Source: Prauserella endophytica
GTDB lineage: Bacteria > Actinomycetota > Actinomycetes > Mycobacteriales > Pseudonocardiaceae
NCBI RefSeq assembly: GCF_005146945.1
Contig: NZ_SWMS01000040.1
Span: forward strand, 1 to 39,753
DNA: 39,753 bases
Direction: 5' to 3'
Each line of letters starts with the position of its first letter. Within the stretch, counting starts at the first letter, position 1. Made by a program: the position numbers and the translations under genes. Under the pieces are notes generated by a model. It saw nothing but the letters and a program-made list of their open reading frames with translations. It ran no database searches and was not told where the DNA came from. Of this stretch, positions 26,310 through 33,777 are shown in pieces.

Positions 26310-26435
26310 GACACCCACCTCCCAAGCACGCTACCAATGACCTGTGTTCTAATACGCGATATGAATCATACGACATTGATGACGTGCTTTGGCAAGCGTG
26401 ACATGCGTTACCCCCGACGAGGTACAGTTGCGGCC
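26310..26435. promoter_or_regulatory. Divergent promoter region of the dab operon and its winged-helix regulator
   Basis: This 126-base region is clearly more AT-rich than its surroundings. On the minus strand TTGCCA (26390-26395) and TATGAT (26365-26370) are spaced by 19 bases in front of orf152. On the plus strand GTGACA (26398-26403) and TACAGT (26423-26428), also 19 apart, precede the regulator start at 26436. An 11-bp palindrome TATGAATCATA (26360-26370) covers the minus-strand -10 and could be the operator. Spacings are longer than ideal and the assignments are by eye. Confidence 0.4.
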
Positions 26436-26735
26436 ATGCAGGAGTGGACGTTCTTGACCAATCACGCCCACGTACTGCTGTGCGTGGTGCGGGATCCACA
26501 AGTTCGGTTGCGGGATGTGGCCGAGGTGGTGGGCATCACCGAGCGGGCGGCGCAGCGCATCGTGGCCGACCTCGTCGAGGCGGGCTACCTGGAACGCACC
26601 AGGGAGGGGCGGCGCAACCGGTACCGGTTGCATCCGGATTTGCCGCTGCGGCACCCGATGGACCGTGACACCGCCATCGGGCAGCTCGTGGCCCTGCTCA
26701 CCGGCATCGACGCCCGATCCGGCAACCTCGTGTAA
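26436..26735 (+). CDS. Small winged-helix (MarR/ArsR-like) regulator divergent from the dab operon
   Basis: This 99-residue winged-helix DNA-binding protein starts MQEWTFLTNHAHVLLCVVRD, with the recognition helix in RLRDVAEVVGITERAAQRIV and the wing in YLERTREGRRNRYRLHPDLP. The short C-terminus carries a helix that may dimerise. A clear paralogue is encoded at 33210-33701. It is transcribed away from orf152-dabB-dabA across a 126-base region with a palindrome, which suggests control of the dab operon. It ends TAATG, overlapping the start of the DUF6671 gene. The ligand is unknown; no metal-site cysteines are evident. Confidence 0.85.
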   Translation: MQEWTFLTNHAHVLLCVVRDPQVRLRDVAEVVGITERAAQRIVADLVEAGYLERTREGRRNRYRLHPDLPLRHPMDRDTAIGQLVALLTGIDARSGNLV

Positions 26736-27604
26736 TGCTCGCCGTGCACCCCTACGCGGGCGCACCGGTCGCGATGGCCACCCGACACGGCAAGCAGCGA
26801 GCCCTCGCTGCCGCCCTGGCGCGGATCCCCGGCATGCGGCTTGTGCTCGCCCACGATGTGGACACCGATCAGCTCGGCACCTTCACCGGTGAGATCCCCC
26901 GCGCCGGGTCGGCGGCCGAGACCGCGGTCCGCAAGGCGCGCCTCGCGATCGAGTCGACCGGCCTCGGACTCGCCGTGGCCAGCGAAGGCTCCTTCGGCCC
27001 GCACCCGGTCGCGCCAATGCTGAGCGCCGGCCAGGAGATCCTCGCCTTCCTCGACACGGTGCGGGACGTCTGCATCCTGGAGCGCCGAACCACACCGACG
27101 AACTTCAGCCACACCACGACCCGCCGCCTCGACGAGGAAACCGACGCCTACCTGGCGCGCGTCGGTTTCGGTGCCCACGCGGTCATCGTCCGTCCCCACA
27201 GCCCCGCCGACGTGCGGGCTCCAGGCCCCATCTGCAAGGGCATCCAGACCCGTGCCGACCTCGATGCGGCGATCAGCCGGTGCACCGCGCACTCCACCGA
27301 TGGCCTGGCGCGACTGGAGACCGACATGCGCGCGCACGTCAACCCCACCCGCATGCGGGAGATCAGCGTGCTCGCCCACCAACTCGCCTCGCGTCTGGCC
27401 ACCCTGTGCCCGGCCTGCGGCACCCCCGGATTCGGCCCGGTGGACCGCGAACCTGGTCTGCCCTGCGGCACGTGTGGCGAGCCCACCCGCCTGACCCTGG
27501 CAACGATCCACGGGTGTGCCCGCTGCCCGCACCGCGGCCGCCACCCTCGCGATGACGGCCAACGACGTGCCGATCCCACGTTCTGCGAATGCTGCAACCC
27601 GTAA
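26735..27604 (+). CDS. DUF6671-type protein with C-terminal zinc-ribbon cysteines
   Basis: This 289-residue protein starts at ATG 26735, overlapping the stop of the regulator gene (TAATG). The N-terminal part (APVAMATRHGKQRALAAALA, FTGEIPRAGSAAETAVRKAR, LGLAVASEGSFGPHP) fits the DUF6671 family. The C-terminus has four cysteine pairs: CPACG, CGTCG, CARC and CECC, spread over residues about 230-287 as two zinc-ribbon-like units. Biochemical role is not known. Coupling to the winged-helix regulator suggests linked expression. murF begins 72 bases downstream on the same strand. Confidence 0.75.
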   Translation: MLAVHPYAGAPVAMATRHGKQRALAAALARIPGMRLVLAHDVDTDQLGTFTGEIPRAGSAAETAVRKARLAIESTGLGLAVASEGSFGPHPVAPMLSAGQEILAFLDTVRDVCILERRTTPTNFSHTTTRRLDEETDAYLARVGFGAHAVIVRPHSPADVRAPGPICKGIQTRADLDAAISRCTAHSTDGLARLETDMRAHVNPTRMREISVLAHQLASRLATLCPACGTPGFGPVDREPGLPCGTCGEPTRLTLATIHGCARCPHRGRHPRDDGQRRADPTFCECCNP

Positions 27605-27676
27605 CCCCCGGACACCACCCCCGCAGACCCACCCGGCCGGCCCCAGCCACTGCACGTCCGAAGGAGCGTCACCACG

Positions 27677-29065
27677 ATGATCCCCCTGACCGCCGCCGCG
27701 ATCGCCGCGGCCACCGACGGTCACCTCGTCCCGGGGACCGACCCGTCGCTGCTGGTGACCGCACCCGCCAGCATCGACTCCCGCCAGGTCCACCCCGGCG
27801 GCGTGTTCGCCGCCCTCCCCGGCCGGCGCACCGACGGGCACTACCATGCATCAGCGGCCCTCGCCGCGGGAGCCGCCCTGGTGCTGGCCGCACGCCCGGT
27901 GCCCGCCCCTGCCGTCCAGGTCACCGACGTGACCCGCGCGCTCGGCGACCTGGCTCGCCACGTGGCAGACCGACTGCCGGCCACCGTGATCGGCATCACC
28001 GGGTCGAACGGCAAGACCACGACCAAAGATCTCGCCACCCAGGTCCTGGCACACCACGGCCCGGTCGCCGCCACAGACCGCTCCTTCAACAACGAGCTCG
28101 GTTTTCCCCTCACTGTCCTGCGCGCCACCCCCGACACCCGCTACCTCATCCTGGAAATGGGCGCCCGGGGCCGTGGACACCTCAGCTACCTGTGCGGCCT
28201 GGTCACCCCCCACGTCGGGGTCGTGCTCAACGTCGGCACCGCCCACCTCGGTCAATACCCCGACGGGCAAACCGGGATCGCCGCGGCCAAAAGCGAACTA
28301 CTGACCGGGCTCCCCTCTGCAGACCACGGTGGGCTGGCCATCCTCAACGCCGACGATCCGCTCGTCGCCGCGATGGCCCCGCTCACCCCCGCCCGCACCC
28401 GCTGGTGGAGCCAGCGCCCCCACCCCAACGGCGTATACGCCCGAGATGTGCACGTCACGCCGCGCGGCCGGGCGTGCTTCACCCTGCACACTCCCGAGGG
28501 CACGGCACCCGTCACGCTCCGCCTGACCGGCCGGCACCACGTCGGCAACGCCCTCGCCGTCGCCGCCCTCGCCCTCGGCCTCGGCCTTGACCACCACACC
28601 ATCGCCGATGCCCTGAGCGCCGCTGAACCCGCCAGCGGCGGGCGCATGCAAACCATCGTGCGGGGCGACGGGGTCACGCTCCTCCACGACGCCTACAACG
28701 CCAACCCCGACTCCATGGCCGCCGCGCTGACCACCCTGAGCACCATGTCCGCCCGCCGCCGGATCGCCGTCCTCGGCGAGATGGCCGACCTCGGCGACCA
28801 CGCCGCTGGCGCCCACCACCACCTCGGCGTGCTCGCCGCACGCGCCGGCCTCGACGTCCTGATCACCATCGGCACCCGGACCGCGCCTCTGATCGCCGAC
28901 GCGGCCGACACCGAGCACAGCACCCTCGACATCATCGCCGTTCCCGACAGCCAGGCCGCCCACGACGTGCTAAGTCGAATCCTTCGTCCCGACGATCTCG
29001 TCCTGATCAAAGCATCCCGCGCCGCCCACCTCGAACACCTCGTCGCCGCGCTCAGCAACCGCTGA
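27677..29065 (+). CDS. murF: UDP-N-acetylmuramoyl-tripeptide--D-alanyl-D-alanine ligase
   Basis: MurF (462 residues) adds D-Ala-D-Ala to the UDP-MurNAc-tripeptide in the cytoplasm. The Mur-ligase ATP motif is GITGSNGKTTTKDLATQVLA. It is followed by SFNNELGFPLTVLRATPDTR, ILEMGARGRGHLSYL and the central-domain VLNVGTAHLG. The C-terminal domain has HDAYNANPDSMAAAL, the usual MurF DAYNANP box. The start has GAAGGAGCG upstream. It stands alone instead of in a dcw cluster, so it may be a second copy. Its 3' 96 bases overlap the antiparallel tsaC 3' end. Confidence 0.93.
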   Translation: MIPLTAAAIAAATDGHLVPGTDPSLLVTAPASIDSRQVHPGGVFAALPGRRTDGHYHASAALAAGAALVLAARPVPAPAVQVTDVTRALGDLARHVADRLPATVIGITGSNGKTTTKDLATQVLAHHGPVAATDRSFNNELGFPLTVLRATPDTRYLILEMGARGRGHLSYLCGLVTPHVGVVLNVGTAHLGQYPDGQTGIAAAKSELLTGLPSADHGGLAILNADDPLVAAMAPLTPARTRWWSQRPHPNGVYARDVHVTPRGRACFTLHTPEGTAPVTLRLTGRHHVGNALAVAALALGLGLDHHTIADALSAAEPASGGRMQTIVRGDGVTLLHDAYNANPDSMAAALTTLSTMSARRRIAVLGEMADLGDHAAGAHHHLGVLAARAGLDVLITIGTRTAPLIADAADTEHSTLDIIAVPDSQAAHDVLSRILRPDDLVLIKASRAAHLEHLVAALSNR

Positions 29066-30085
29066 GCAGCCCGGAGTCGCGGCCGTCTGGCTGCGCGACC
29101 CGGCCGCTCGGCGGAGCCGATCCGCGATCGCCAATCCGAGCCCGTCCGGGGTAGGAACCGAGGCCACCACGACCTCGCACTCATGCCGGTCGAAGTCACG
29201 GAGGAACTCGAAAAGCCGCCGCGCGTACCGCGCACCCGAGTCCGGCACCGCGATAACGCGCTGCCCGGCACACGCACCGGCACCGCCCGCGAACTCGGGC
29301 GGCAGCAGGACGCCGACGCGCCGGCCCTGCGCTGCCAGGTACTCGGCGTGGCCGATCACCTGGCCCGGCTCGACCAGGACAACCCGTGCCCTCGGCGCGT
29401 AGTGCGACGGATGCTGGCCCGGAACGCGTACGGCACTCCTCGCCCGCACCGGCACGGAGCAACCCAGTGCGCGCTCAAGATCCTCTCGTGTCACGCCGCC
29501 TGGGCGCAGTATCGCAGGTGCGCCGGTGAGGTCGACGATCGTGGACTCGACACCCACCGCACAGGGGCCGCCGTCCAGCACGTAGTCGACGTCGGCGCCC
29601 AACCCGTCGCCAACATGAGCAGCCGCCGTGGGACTGACCGAGCCGAAACGGTTGGCCGATGGCGCCGCCACACCGCCACCGAACGCCGTGAGCAGCGCGC
29701 GGGCGACCGGATGGTCGGGCACCCGCAGCGCGACCGTCTCCAGACCGCCGGTGACCGCGCGGGGAACACGGCGGCCCCGACGAAGAACCAGGGTCACCGG
29801 GCCAGGCCAGAAACGGTCAGCGACGCGGCGCGCCGCGTCGGGCACCTCCGCGACCCAGTCGGGGAGCTGACGCGCCCCGCTGAGGTGCACGATCAGCGGG
29901 TGCGTCGAGGGCCGCCCCTTCACGGCGAAGACACGCTCCACCGCGTCGACGTTCTCCGCGTCCGCGCCGAGCCCGTACACGGTCTCGGTCGGGAACGCGA
30001 CCAGCCCACCCGCGCGCAGGGTGCCAGCAGCGCGTTCCACATCGAGTCCCACGCGCTCAGGCGCGATGCCTGGTTGATCCGACAT
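28970..30085 (-). CDS. L-threonylcarbamoyladenylate synthase (TsaC/Sua5)
   Basis: This 371-residue Sua5-type enzyme makes threonylcarbamoyl-AMP for the t6A modification of ANN-reading tRNAs. The YrdC domain is clear: GGLVAFPTETVYGLGADAEN, the KGRPSTHPLIVH motif, FWPGPVTLVLRR and GGLETVALRVPDHPVARAL, plus GGPCAVGVESTIVDLTGAPA. The C-terminal Sua5 domain follows SPRAPGQHPSHYAPR-like VRVPGQHPSHYAPRARVV. ATG 30085 was chosen over an upstream start at 30124 because GAGGGGTG precedes it and the family starts here. The last roughly 40 residues, after IADRLRRAAG, extend beyond the family end and overlap murF tail-to-tail. Confidence 0.88.
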   Translation of the reverse strand: MSDQPGIAPERVGLDVERAAGTLRAGGLVAFPTETVYGLGADAENVDAVERVFAVKGRPSTHPLIVHLSGARQLPDWVAEVPDAARRVADRFWPGPVTLVLRRGRRVPRAVTGGLETVALRVPDHPVARALLTAFGGGVAAPSANRFGSVSPTAAAHVGDGLGADVDYVLDGGPCAVGVESTIVDLTGAPAILRPGGVTREDLERALGCSVPVRARSAVRVPGQHPSHYAPRARVVLVEPGQVIGHAEYLAAQGRRVGVLLPPEFAGGAGACAGQRVIAVPDSGARYARRLFEFLRDFDRHECEVVVASVPTPDGLGLAIADRLRRAAGSRSQTAATPGCSAVAERGDEVFEVGGAGCFDQDEIVGTKDST

Positions 30086-30237
30086 CACCCGTTCACCCCT
30101 CACCACTGCAGTCTGACACACCACCGGCTCGCGCGATCACCGTTGCCCCCGCGCCGCCGGACCCATTTCGAGACCGGATCTCGTACCCTCTCTTCCCGAT
30201 CAGCACGCGCGGCGCTCAGCCCGGGCAGCACGGGTGG

Positions 30238-31554
30238 TCACGTCACCAGCGCTCGCACGACGGGCAGCGCCTCGCCGATCACATAGAGCGACCCGGTAAC
30301 TACCGTGAGCGTGCTATCATTCGCCGCCGCCGCGCGGCGCACCGCATCACCCACATCCGCCTCGACCGCGACCGATCCTGCGCCCACCGCCCGCGCGGCG
30401 GCGGCGAGCCTGGCGAGCGGCACCGCTCGCGGTGTCCGGGGCGAGGTGCAGATCACCCAGTCACCAGCCCCGACCCCCAGGGCACTCAGAAACGCCTCCG
30501 GCGCGCGGGTCCCGGTCATACCGACCACCACGGTGCGGGAGACGCCGTCGAACCGCTCCCGCAGCGCCCGTGCCAGCGCGGTGGCCGCTTCCTCGTTGTG
30601 GGCGCCGTCCATCAGCACAGGGCCGGGGGTGTGGACAAGCTCAAAGCGGCCCGAAGCCCGCAGCGCCCCGCAGACCGCCCGCACCACCTGGTCGGCCACC
30701 GGCCGGGCCAGCCACACCTCGGCGGCGGCCAACGCCGTCGCCGCGTTCGCCGCCTGCCACGGTGCCAGCAGACGCAGGAAAACGTCGTCATAAGTCGCCC
30801 CGGGCGTGAACAGCGACACCGTCCGGCCATCCGCGACCGGCGCGTCGGCGGCCACGCCGAAGTCACGATCCACGGTCACCACGCGCGAGGGGCGGCGGCC
30901 CAGGAACGGCGGGTGCATGGCCGGGTCCGCTTCGGCTAGCACCACGGTCGCGCCCTCAGGAACCGCGCCAGCCTCAGCCACGGCGTTGTCCCACCGCGTG
31001 TCACCGAAGTACTCGACGTGGTCGACGCCCACCGACGTGACCACCACCAGGCCGGCGCCGAGCGCGGCGGTCGCGTCGCCGCTGCCACCCAGACCGGTCT
31101 CGACCACCGCGACATCAACACGTTGGTCGGCGAACCAGCCCACCGCGGCCGCGGTCATCAATTCGAACCAACTGGGCCGCCCCAGCTCTGACGCGGTGCG
31201 CTCGTCCGCCACCAGCGGGTCGAGCACCGCCGCCAACTCGTCGTCGGTGATCGTGACACCATCGATGGTGATCCGCTCCTGCGGCCGGTGCAGATGAGGA
31301 CTGGTGTACAACCCGACCCGCAGTCCACTGCCCGCCAGCACCGCGGCCAGGATCCGGGCGGTCGTGCTCTTGCCGTTGGTGCCGGCCACCAGGATCACCG
31401 GCACCCGCTGCTCGGGCCGGCCGAGCGTGCGCAGCAGCCGCTCGATGACCACGGTCGTCGGGGCCTGCGACACCACCCCACCAGCAGCGACCCCCACCCC
31501 CCGCTCATGGTCGACGTGACCGTCCAGCCACTGCCATACCCCGGCGCGCCTCAC
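30238..31554 (-). CDS. folC: Folylpolyglutamate synthase / dihydrofolate synthase
   Basis: FolC (438 residues) belongs to the Mur-ligase-like superfamily and adds glutamate to dihydropteroate and folates. The P-loop is VAGTNGKSTTARILAAVLAG. It is followed by YTSPHLHRPQERITIDGVTI, VVETGLGGSGDATAAL, SVGVDHVEYFGDT and LMDGAHNEEAATALA. The GTG at 31554 gives VRRAGVWQWLDGHVDHERG; an extension to 31614 is possible but unlike the family. The C-terminus is complete. It is divergent from the first terC gene. murF, tsaC and folC sit together, but no functional link among them is evident beyond the shared ligase fold of MurF and FolC. Confidence 0.9.
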   Translation of the reverse strand: MRRAGVWQWLDGHVDHERGVGVAAGGVVSQAPTTVVIERLLRTLGRPEQRVPVILVAGTNGKSTTARILAAVLAGSGLRVGLYTSPHLHRPQERITIDGVTITDDELAAVLDPLVADERTASELGRPSWFELMTAAAVGWFADQRVDVAVVETGLGGSGDATAALGAGLVVVTSVGVDHVEYFGDTRWDNAVAEAGAVPEGATVVLAEADPAMHPPFLGRRPSRVVTVDRDFGVAADAPVADGRTVSLFTPGATYDDVFLRLLAPWQAANAATALAAAEVWLARPVADQVVRAVCGALRASGRFELVHTPGPVLMDGAHNEEAATALARALRERFDGVSRTVVVGMTGTRAPEAFLSALGVGAGDWVICTSPRTPRAVPLARLAAAARAVGAGSVAVEADVGDAVRRAAAANDSTLTVVTGSLYVIGEALPVVRALVT

Positions 31555-31586
31555 GCCACCGATCCTAGATCCACCCCCGATCAACC

Positions 31587-31615
31587 TTGACAGCCACATT
31601 CCGGCCAGTGACACT
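31587..31615 (+). promoter_or_regulatory. Promoter of the first terC leader
   Basis: TTGACA (31587-31592) and GACACT (31610-31615) are separated by 17 bases. Transcription would start at about 31622, directly at the 5' edge of the riboswitch-like leader. The same spacing relative to the conserved AGGGGAGTAC is found in front of the second terC gene and the orphan leader. Confidence 0.6.
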
Positions 31616-31620
31616 GCGTG

Positions 31621-31715
31621 CAGAGGGGAGTACTTCCCTAAGTGTCTGCCTGGTCAATACGGACACCCCATGGTGTCCCCGGGCGACCGCCCTCACCAGG
31701 GTGAAGGAGACCTCG
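31621..31715 (+). promoter_or_regulatory. yybP-ykoY (manganese) riboswitch candidate before the first terC gene
   Basis: The leader begins CAGAGGGGAGTAC, has GGTCAATACGG near 31652 and GGAGACCT at 31706-31713, in the order of conserved blocks of the yybP-ykoY Mn2+ aptamer (GGGGAGUA at the 5' side, a UCAAYACG-like internal block, and a GAGACC 3' end). It starts at a good promoter and ends 27 bases before the terC GTG. yybP-ykoY elements often control TerC-family Mn2+ exporters. The call is by eye; I could not run a covariance model. Confidence 0.7.
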
Positions 31716-31741
31716 AACGTCGTCCGTGCGCGGAGGTCTTC

Positions 31742-32800
31742 GTGCCCTTTCATCCCGTGGTGTCGTCTCTGTCCGTGGCCGCGCCCGCCGACTCGGTGGG
31801 GTCCTCGTCGATCGGGTCGCCCTGGTTGTGGGTCGCCAGCATCGCCGTAATACTCGGCCTCCTCGTCACCGATTTCGCCGTCACCCGCCGTCCCCACGAG
31901 GTGTCGATACGGGAAGCGATTGGCTGGTCGGTGTTCTATCTCACGCTGCCCGTCCTGTTCGGGATCTGGCTGTGGGCGGTGTTCGACAGCGGGCCGGCAC
32001 TGGAGTTCATCACCGGCTTCGTGGTGGAGAAGTCACTGTCGGTGGACAACCTGTTCGTGTTCATGCTGATCCTGGCCGGGTTCGCGGTCCCGTCCCCCAT
32101 TCAGCAACGGGTGCTGCTGTACGGCATCGCCGGTGCCCTGGTCCTGCGGGGCATCTTCATCGCGGCGGGCGCGGCGCTGCTGCAGGCAGGCACCTGGGCG
32201 TTCCTCCTCTTCGGCCTGATCCTGCTCGTGTCCGCGGGCAAGATCCTGCACGAGGTGCACACCGGTTCGGCCTTCGCGGGCCGCGACGTATCCCAGATGC
32301 GTATCGTGCGACTGCTCCGCAGGTTCATGCCCGTCACCGACGACTACCGAGGCACCCGGCTGACCGTACGGGAGCACGGACGACGCGCGCTCACGCCGCT
32401 TGCGGTGGTGGTCGCCGCGGTGTTCGTGACCGACGTGGTGTTCGCCGTGGACTCGGTCCCCGCGGTCTACGGCATCACCGCGGACCCCTACCTGGTATTC
32501 GCCACCAACGCCTTCGCGCTGCTCGGCCTGCGCGCGCTCTACTTCGTGCTCCACGCCACGCTGGCCAAGCTCGTCTATCTCAACCACGGCCTGGCGGTCA
32601 TTCTCGCGTTCATCGGTCTGAAACTGGTGTTGCACTGGGCCCACGGAATCTGGCCGGCCACCCCGCAGATCCCCACGCCGGTCTCCCTCGCTGTCATCGT
32701 GGCCATCCTCGCCGTCGTCATCGCGGCGAGCCTGCGCACCCGCCGCCGAGCCGAGCAGCACGTGATTGAGGCCGAGCAGCACGTGATTGAGAAGGACTGA
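31742..32800 (+). CDS. TerC-family integral membrane protein, probable Mn2+ exporter (copy 1)
   Basis: This 352-residue membrane protein has about nine hydrophobic helices. Family signatures are FVVEKSLSVDNLFVFMLILA, VLLYGIAGALVLRGIFIAAG and VFVTDVVFAVDSVPAVYGIT, with paired acidic Asp residues in the helices as needed for cation passage. TerC/Alx proteins export Mn2+ and contribute to tellurite resistance and metallation of secreted enzymes. The GTG 31742 has GGAGG five bases upstream. A manganese-riboswitch-like leader precedes it. The C-terminus carries a 21-bp tandem duplication giving a repeated AEQHVIE. A 36-residue membrane orf starts three bases after the stop. Homologous to 34545-35594. 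Confidence 0.92.
   Translation: MPFHPVVSSLSVAAPADSVGSSSIGSPWLWVASIAVILGLLVTDFAVTRRPHEVSIREAIGWSVFYLTLPVLFGIWLWAVFDSGPALEFITGFVVEKSLSVDNLFVFMLILAGFAVPSPIQQRVLLYGIAGALVLRGIFIAAGAALLQAGTWAFLLFGLILLVSAGKILHEVHTGSAFAGRDVSQMRIVRLLRRFMPVTDDYRGTRLTVREHGRRALTPLAVVVAAVFVTDVVFAVDSVPAVYGITADPYLVFATNAFALLGLRALYFVLHATLAKLVYLNHGLAVILAFIGLKLVLHWAHGIWPATPQIPTPVSLAVIVAILAVVIAASLRTRRRAEQHVIEAEQHVIEKD
32750..32791 (+). repeat. 21-bp perfect tandem duplication at the end of terC copy 1
   Basis: GCCGAGCAGCACGTGATTGA plus a G occurs twice in a row (32750-32770 and 32771-32791), adding seven residues to the cytoplasmic tail without changing the frame. It looks like a recent slippage or duplication event. Confidence 0.95.
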
Positions 32801-32802
32801 CC

Positions 32803-32913
32803 ATGTTCACCATGCTCACCGGATTCCTCATCGACATCGCTGTCACGGCACTCATTCTGCTGGCGTTGGTCATCACCTGCGCAGCGTTGGTGCCGCCCCG
32901 CCCGCCACGATGA
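32803..32913 (+). CDS. 36-residue single-helix membrane microprotein
   Basis: ATG 32803 lies three bases after the terC stop with AAGGA in the terC tail at good distance. The product starts MFTMLTGFLIDIAVTALILL and continues ALVITCAALVPPRPPR. It is one strongly hydrophobic helix (about residues 7-28) with a short Pro/Arg tail, so the tail is predicted to face the cytoplasm. It is followed three bases later by an inverted repeat. The position suggests a small partner or stabiliser of the TerC protein. No family is recognised; a chance frame of this length with such a composition and ribosome site is possible but less likely. Confidence 0.6.
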   Translation: MFTMLTGFLIDIAVTALILLALVITCAALVPPRPPR

Positions 32914-32915
32914 AC

Positions 32916-32938
32916 ACACGCCGTCCCGGGTGGCGTGT
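32916..32938. terminator. Hairpin after the terC/microprotein unit
   Basis: ACACGCC (32916-32922) pairs with GGCGTGT (32932-32938) across a 9-base loop. It lies directly behind the microprotein stop and would also end transcription arriving from the orphan leader on the other strand. There is no T-tract, which is common in high-GC genomes. Confidence 0.45.
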
Positions 32939-33054
32939 CAGTGTGGGGTGCGAAGCGAGAGGGGCGCTGGTCGTCGCGAGGTCCTGTCCGCACACCGCCC
33001 GGCCACGCCACGTAGCCCTTGCCAGGGCGTGCTTGGTGGTGCTGGCGTCGGTGG

Positions 33055-33199
33055 CGTGAGGTTTCCTGGACCCGCGCGGTGGGGCGGCGGGTGCCTGCGC
33101 CGGATCCGGGTCGGCCAGATCGTGTTGACGACGCGGGGCTTGGTCGTTGAGGTACTCCCCCTCAACGTCGAGAATGACGAACTGTGGTTCGTTTACCAA
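33055..33199 (-). promoter_or_regulatory. Orphan third copy of the terC-type promoter and riboswitch-like leader
   Basis: On the minus strand TTGGTA (33194-33199), a 17-base spacer and CATTCT (33171-33176) are followed by GAGGGGGAGTACC in the same position as in the second terC leader, which has the identical CATTCT and GAACC/TTCGT spacer blocks. GTTGAGG/CCTCAAC form a closing stem around GGGAGTA. CGTCAACACG (about 33122-33131) and GGAAACCTC (33058-33066) follow in aptamer order. No recognisable gene lies downstream on this strand before the terC-microprotein unit, so it is either a relic or controls an unrecognised transcript. The spacer contains a perfect ACGAAC-CACA-GTTCGT palindrome. Confidence 0.45.
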
Positions 33200-33209
33200 G
33201 GGTGGCGAG

Positions 33210-33701
33210 TTATCCGGTGCGGCGACGACGCGGAGGAGTCGAGGCGCCGTCAGCCGAAGCATCACGAGCATCGTCAGGGGTGGCGGGACCGACGGCGGTG
33301 ATGAGGTCGGCGATGCGGTGGTGGGCTTCCAGCGGGTGGCGCAGATGGCCGTCGGGGTTGATGCGGTAGTGGTTGCGGCGGCCGACTTTGGTGCGCTCGA
33401 TGTAGCCGCCCTGGATGAGGTCGGTGAGGATGAGCTGGACGGCGCGGGTGGTGATGCCGACCTTCTGGGCGATGACGGGCAGGGTCTGGTGCGGGTCGGC
33501 GGCCAGGCAGAGCAGCACGTGGGCGTGGTTGCTCAGGAACATCCACGACCCTGGCGTCTGCGACGCGGCGGCGTCGGCCGGTTCCGCACCAGCATCCACC
33601 ACGCCAGAATCCACCGTGCCGGAGTCGGTGGGATCCGAGCCCGCTGGGGTGGGGAGGGCGTGGTCGGGTGGGGGTTCGGCAGGCCGCATGGGGCCGACCA
33701 T
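33210..33701 (-). CDS. Winged-helix regulator, paralogue of the dab-linked regulator
   Basis: This 163-residue protein has an N-terminal low-complexity extension of about 50 residues (Pro/Asp/Ala), then SWMFLSNHAHVLLCLAADPH, a recognition region LPVIAQKVGITTRAVQLILT and wing GGYIERTKVGRRNHYRINPD. These align closely with the 99-residue protein at 26436-26735 (FLTNHAHVLLCV, VGITERAAQRI, RTREGRRNRYRL). AAGGAATG precedes ATG 33701. It lies between a Usp-like gene and the orphan leader, all on the minus strand, so it may regulate the terC/Usp region. Its ligand is unknown. Confidence 0.83.
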   Translation of the reverse strand: MVGPMRPAEPPPDHALPTPAGSDPTDSGTVDSGVVDAGAEPADAAASQTPGSWMFLSNHAHVLLCLAADPHQTLPVIAQKVGITTRAVQLILTDLIQGGYIERTKVGRRNHYRINPDGHLRHPLEAHHRIADLITAVGPATPDDARDASADGASTPPRRRRTG

Positions 33702-33777
33702 AAGGCATTCCTTCCACTCTCGATGCCGCTGTCGGCGCGGGGTCCGGATCGGCGGGGAGCTGCTCGACCGGGTGTGA

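Noticed and set aside
32718..33011. 97-codon minus-strand frame as the gene behind the orphan riboswitch
   Set aside because: It runs antisense through the terC tail and the microprotein gene and contains the duplicated segment in reverse; the product is low complexity.
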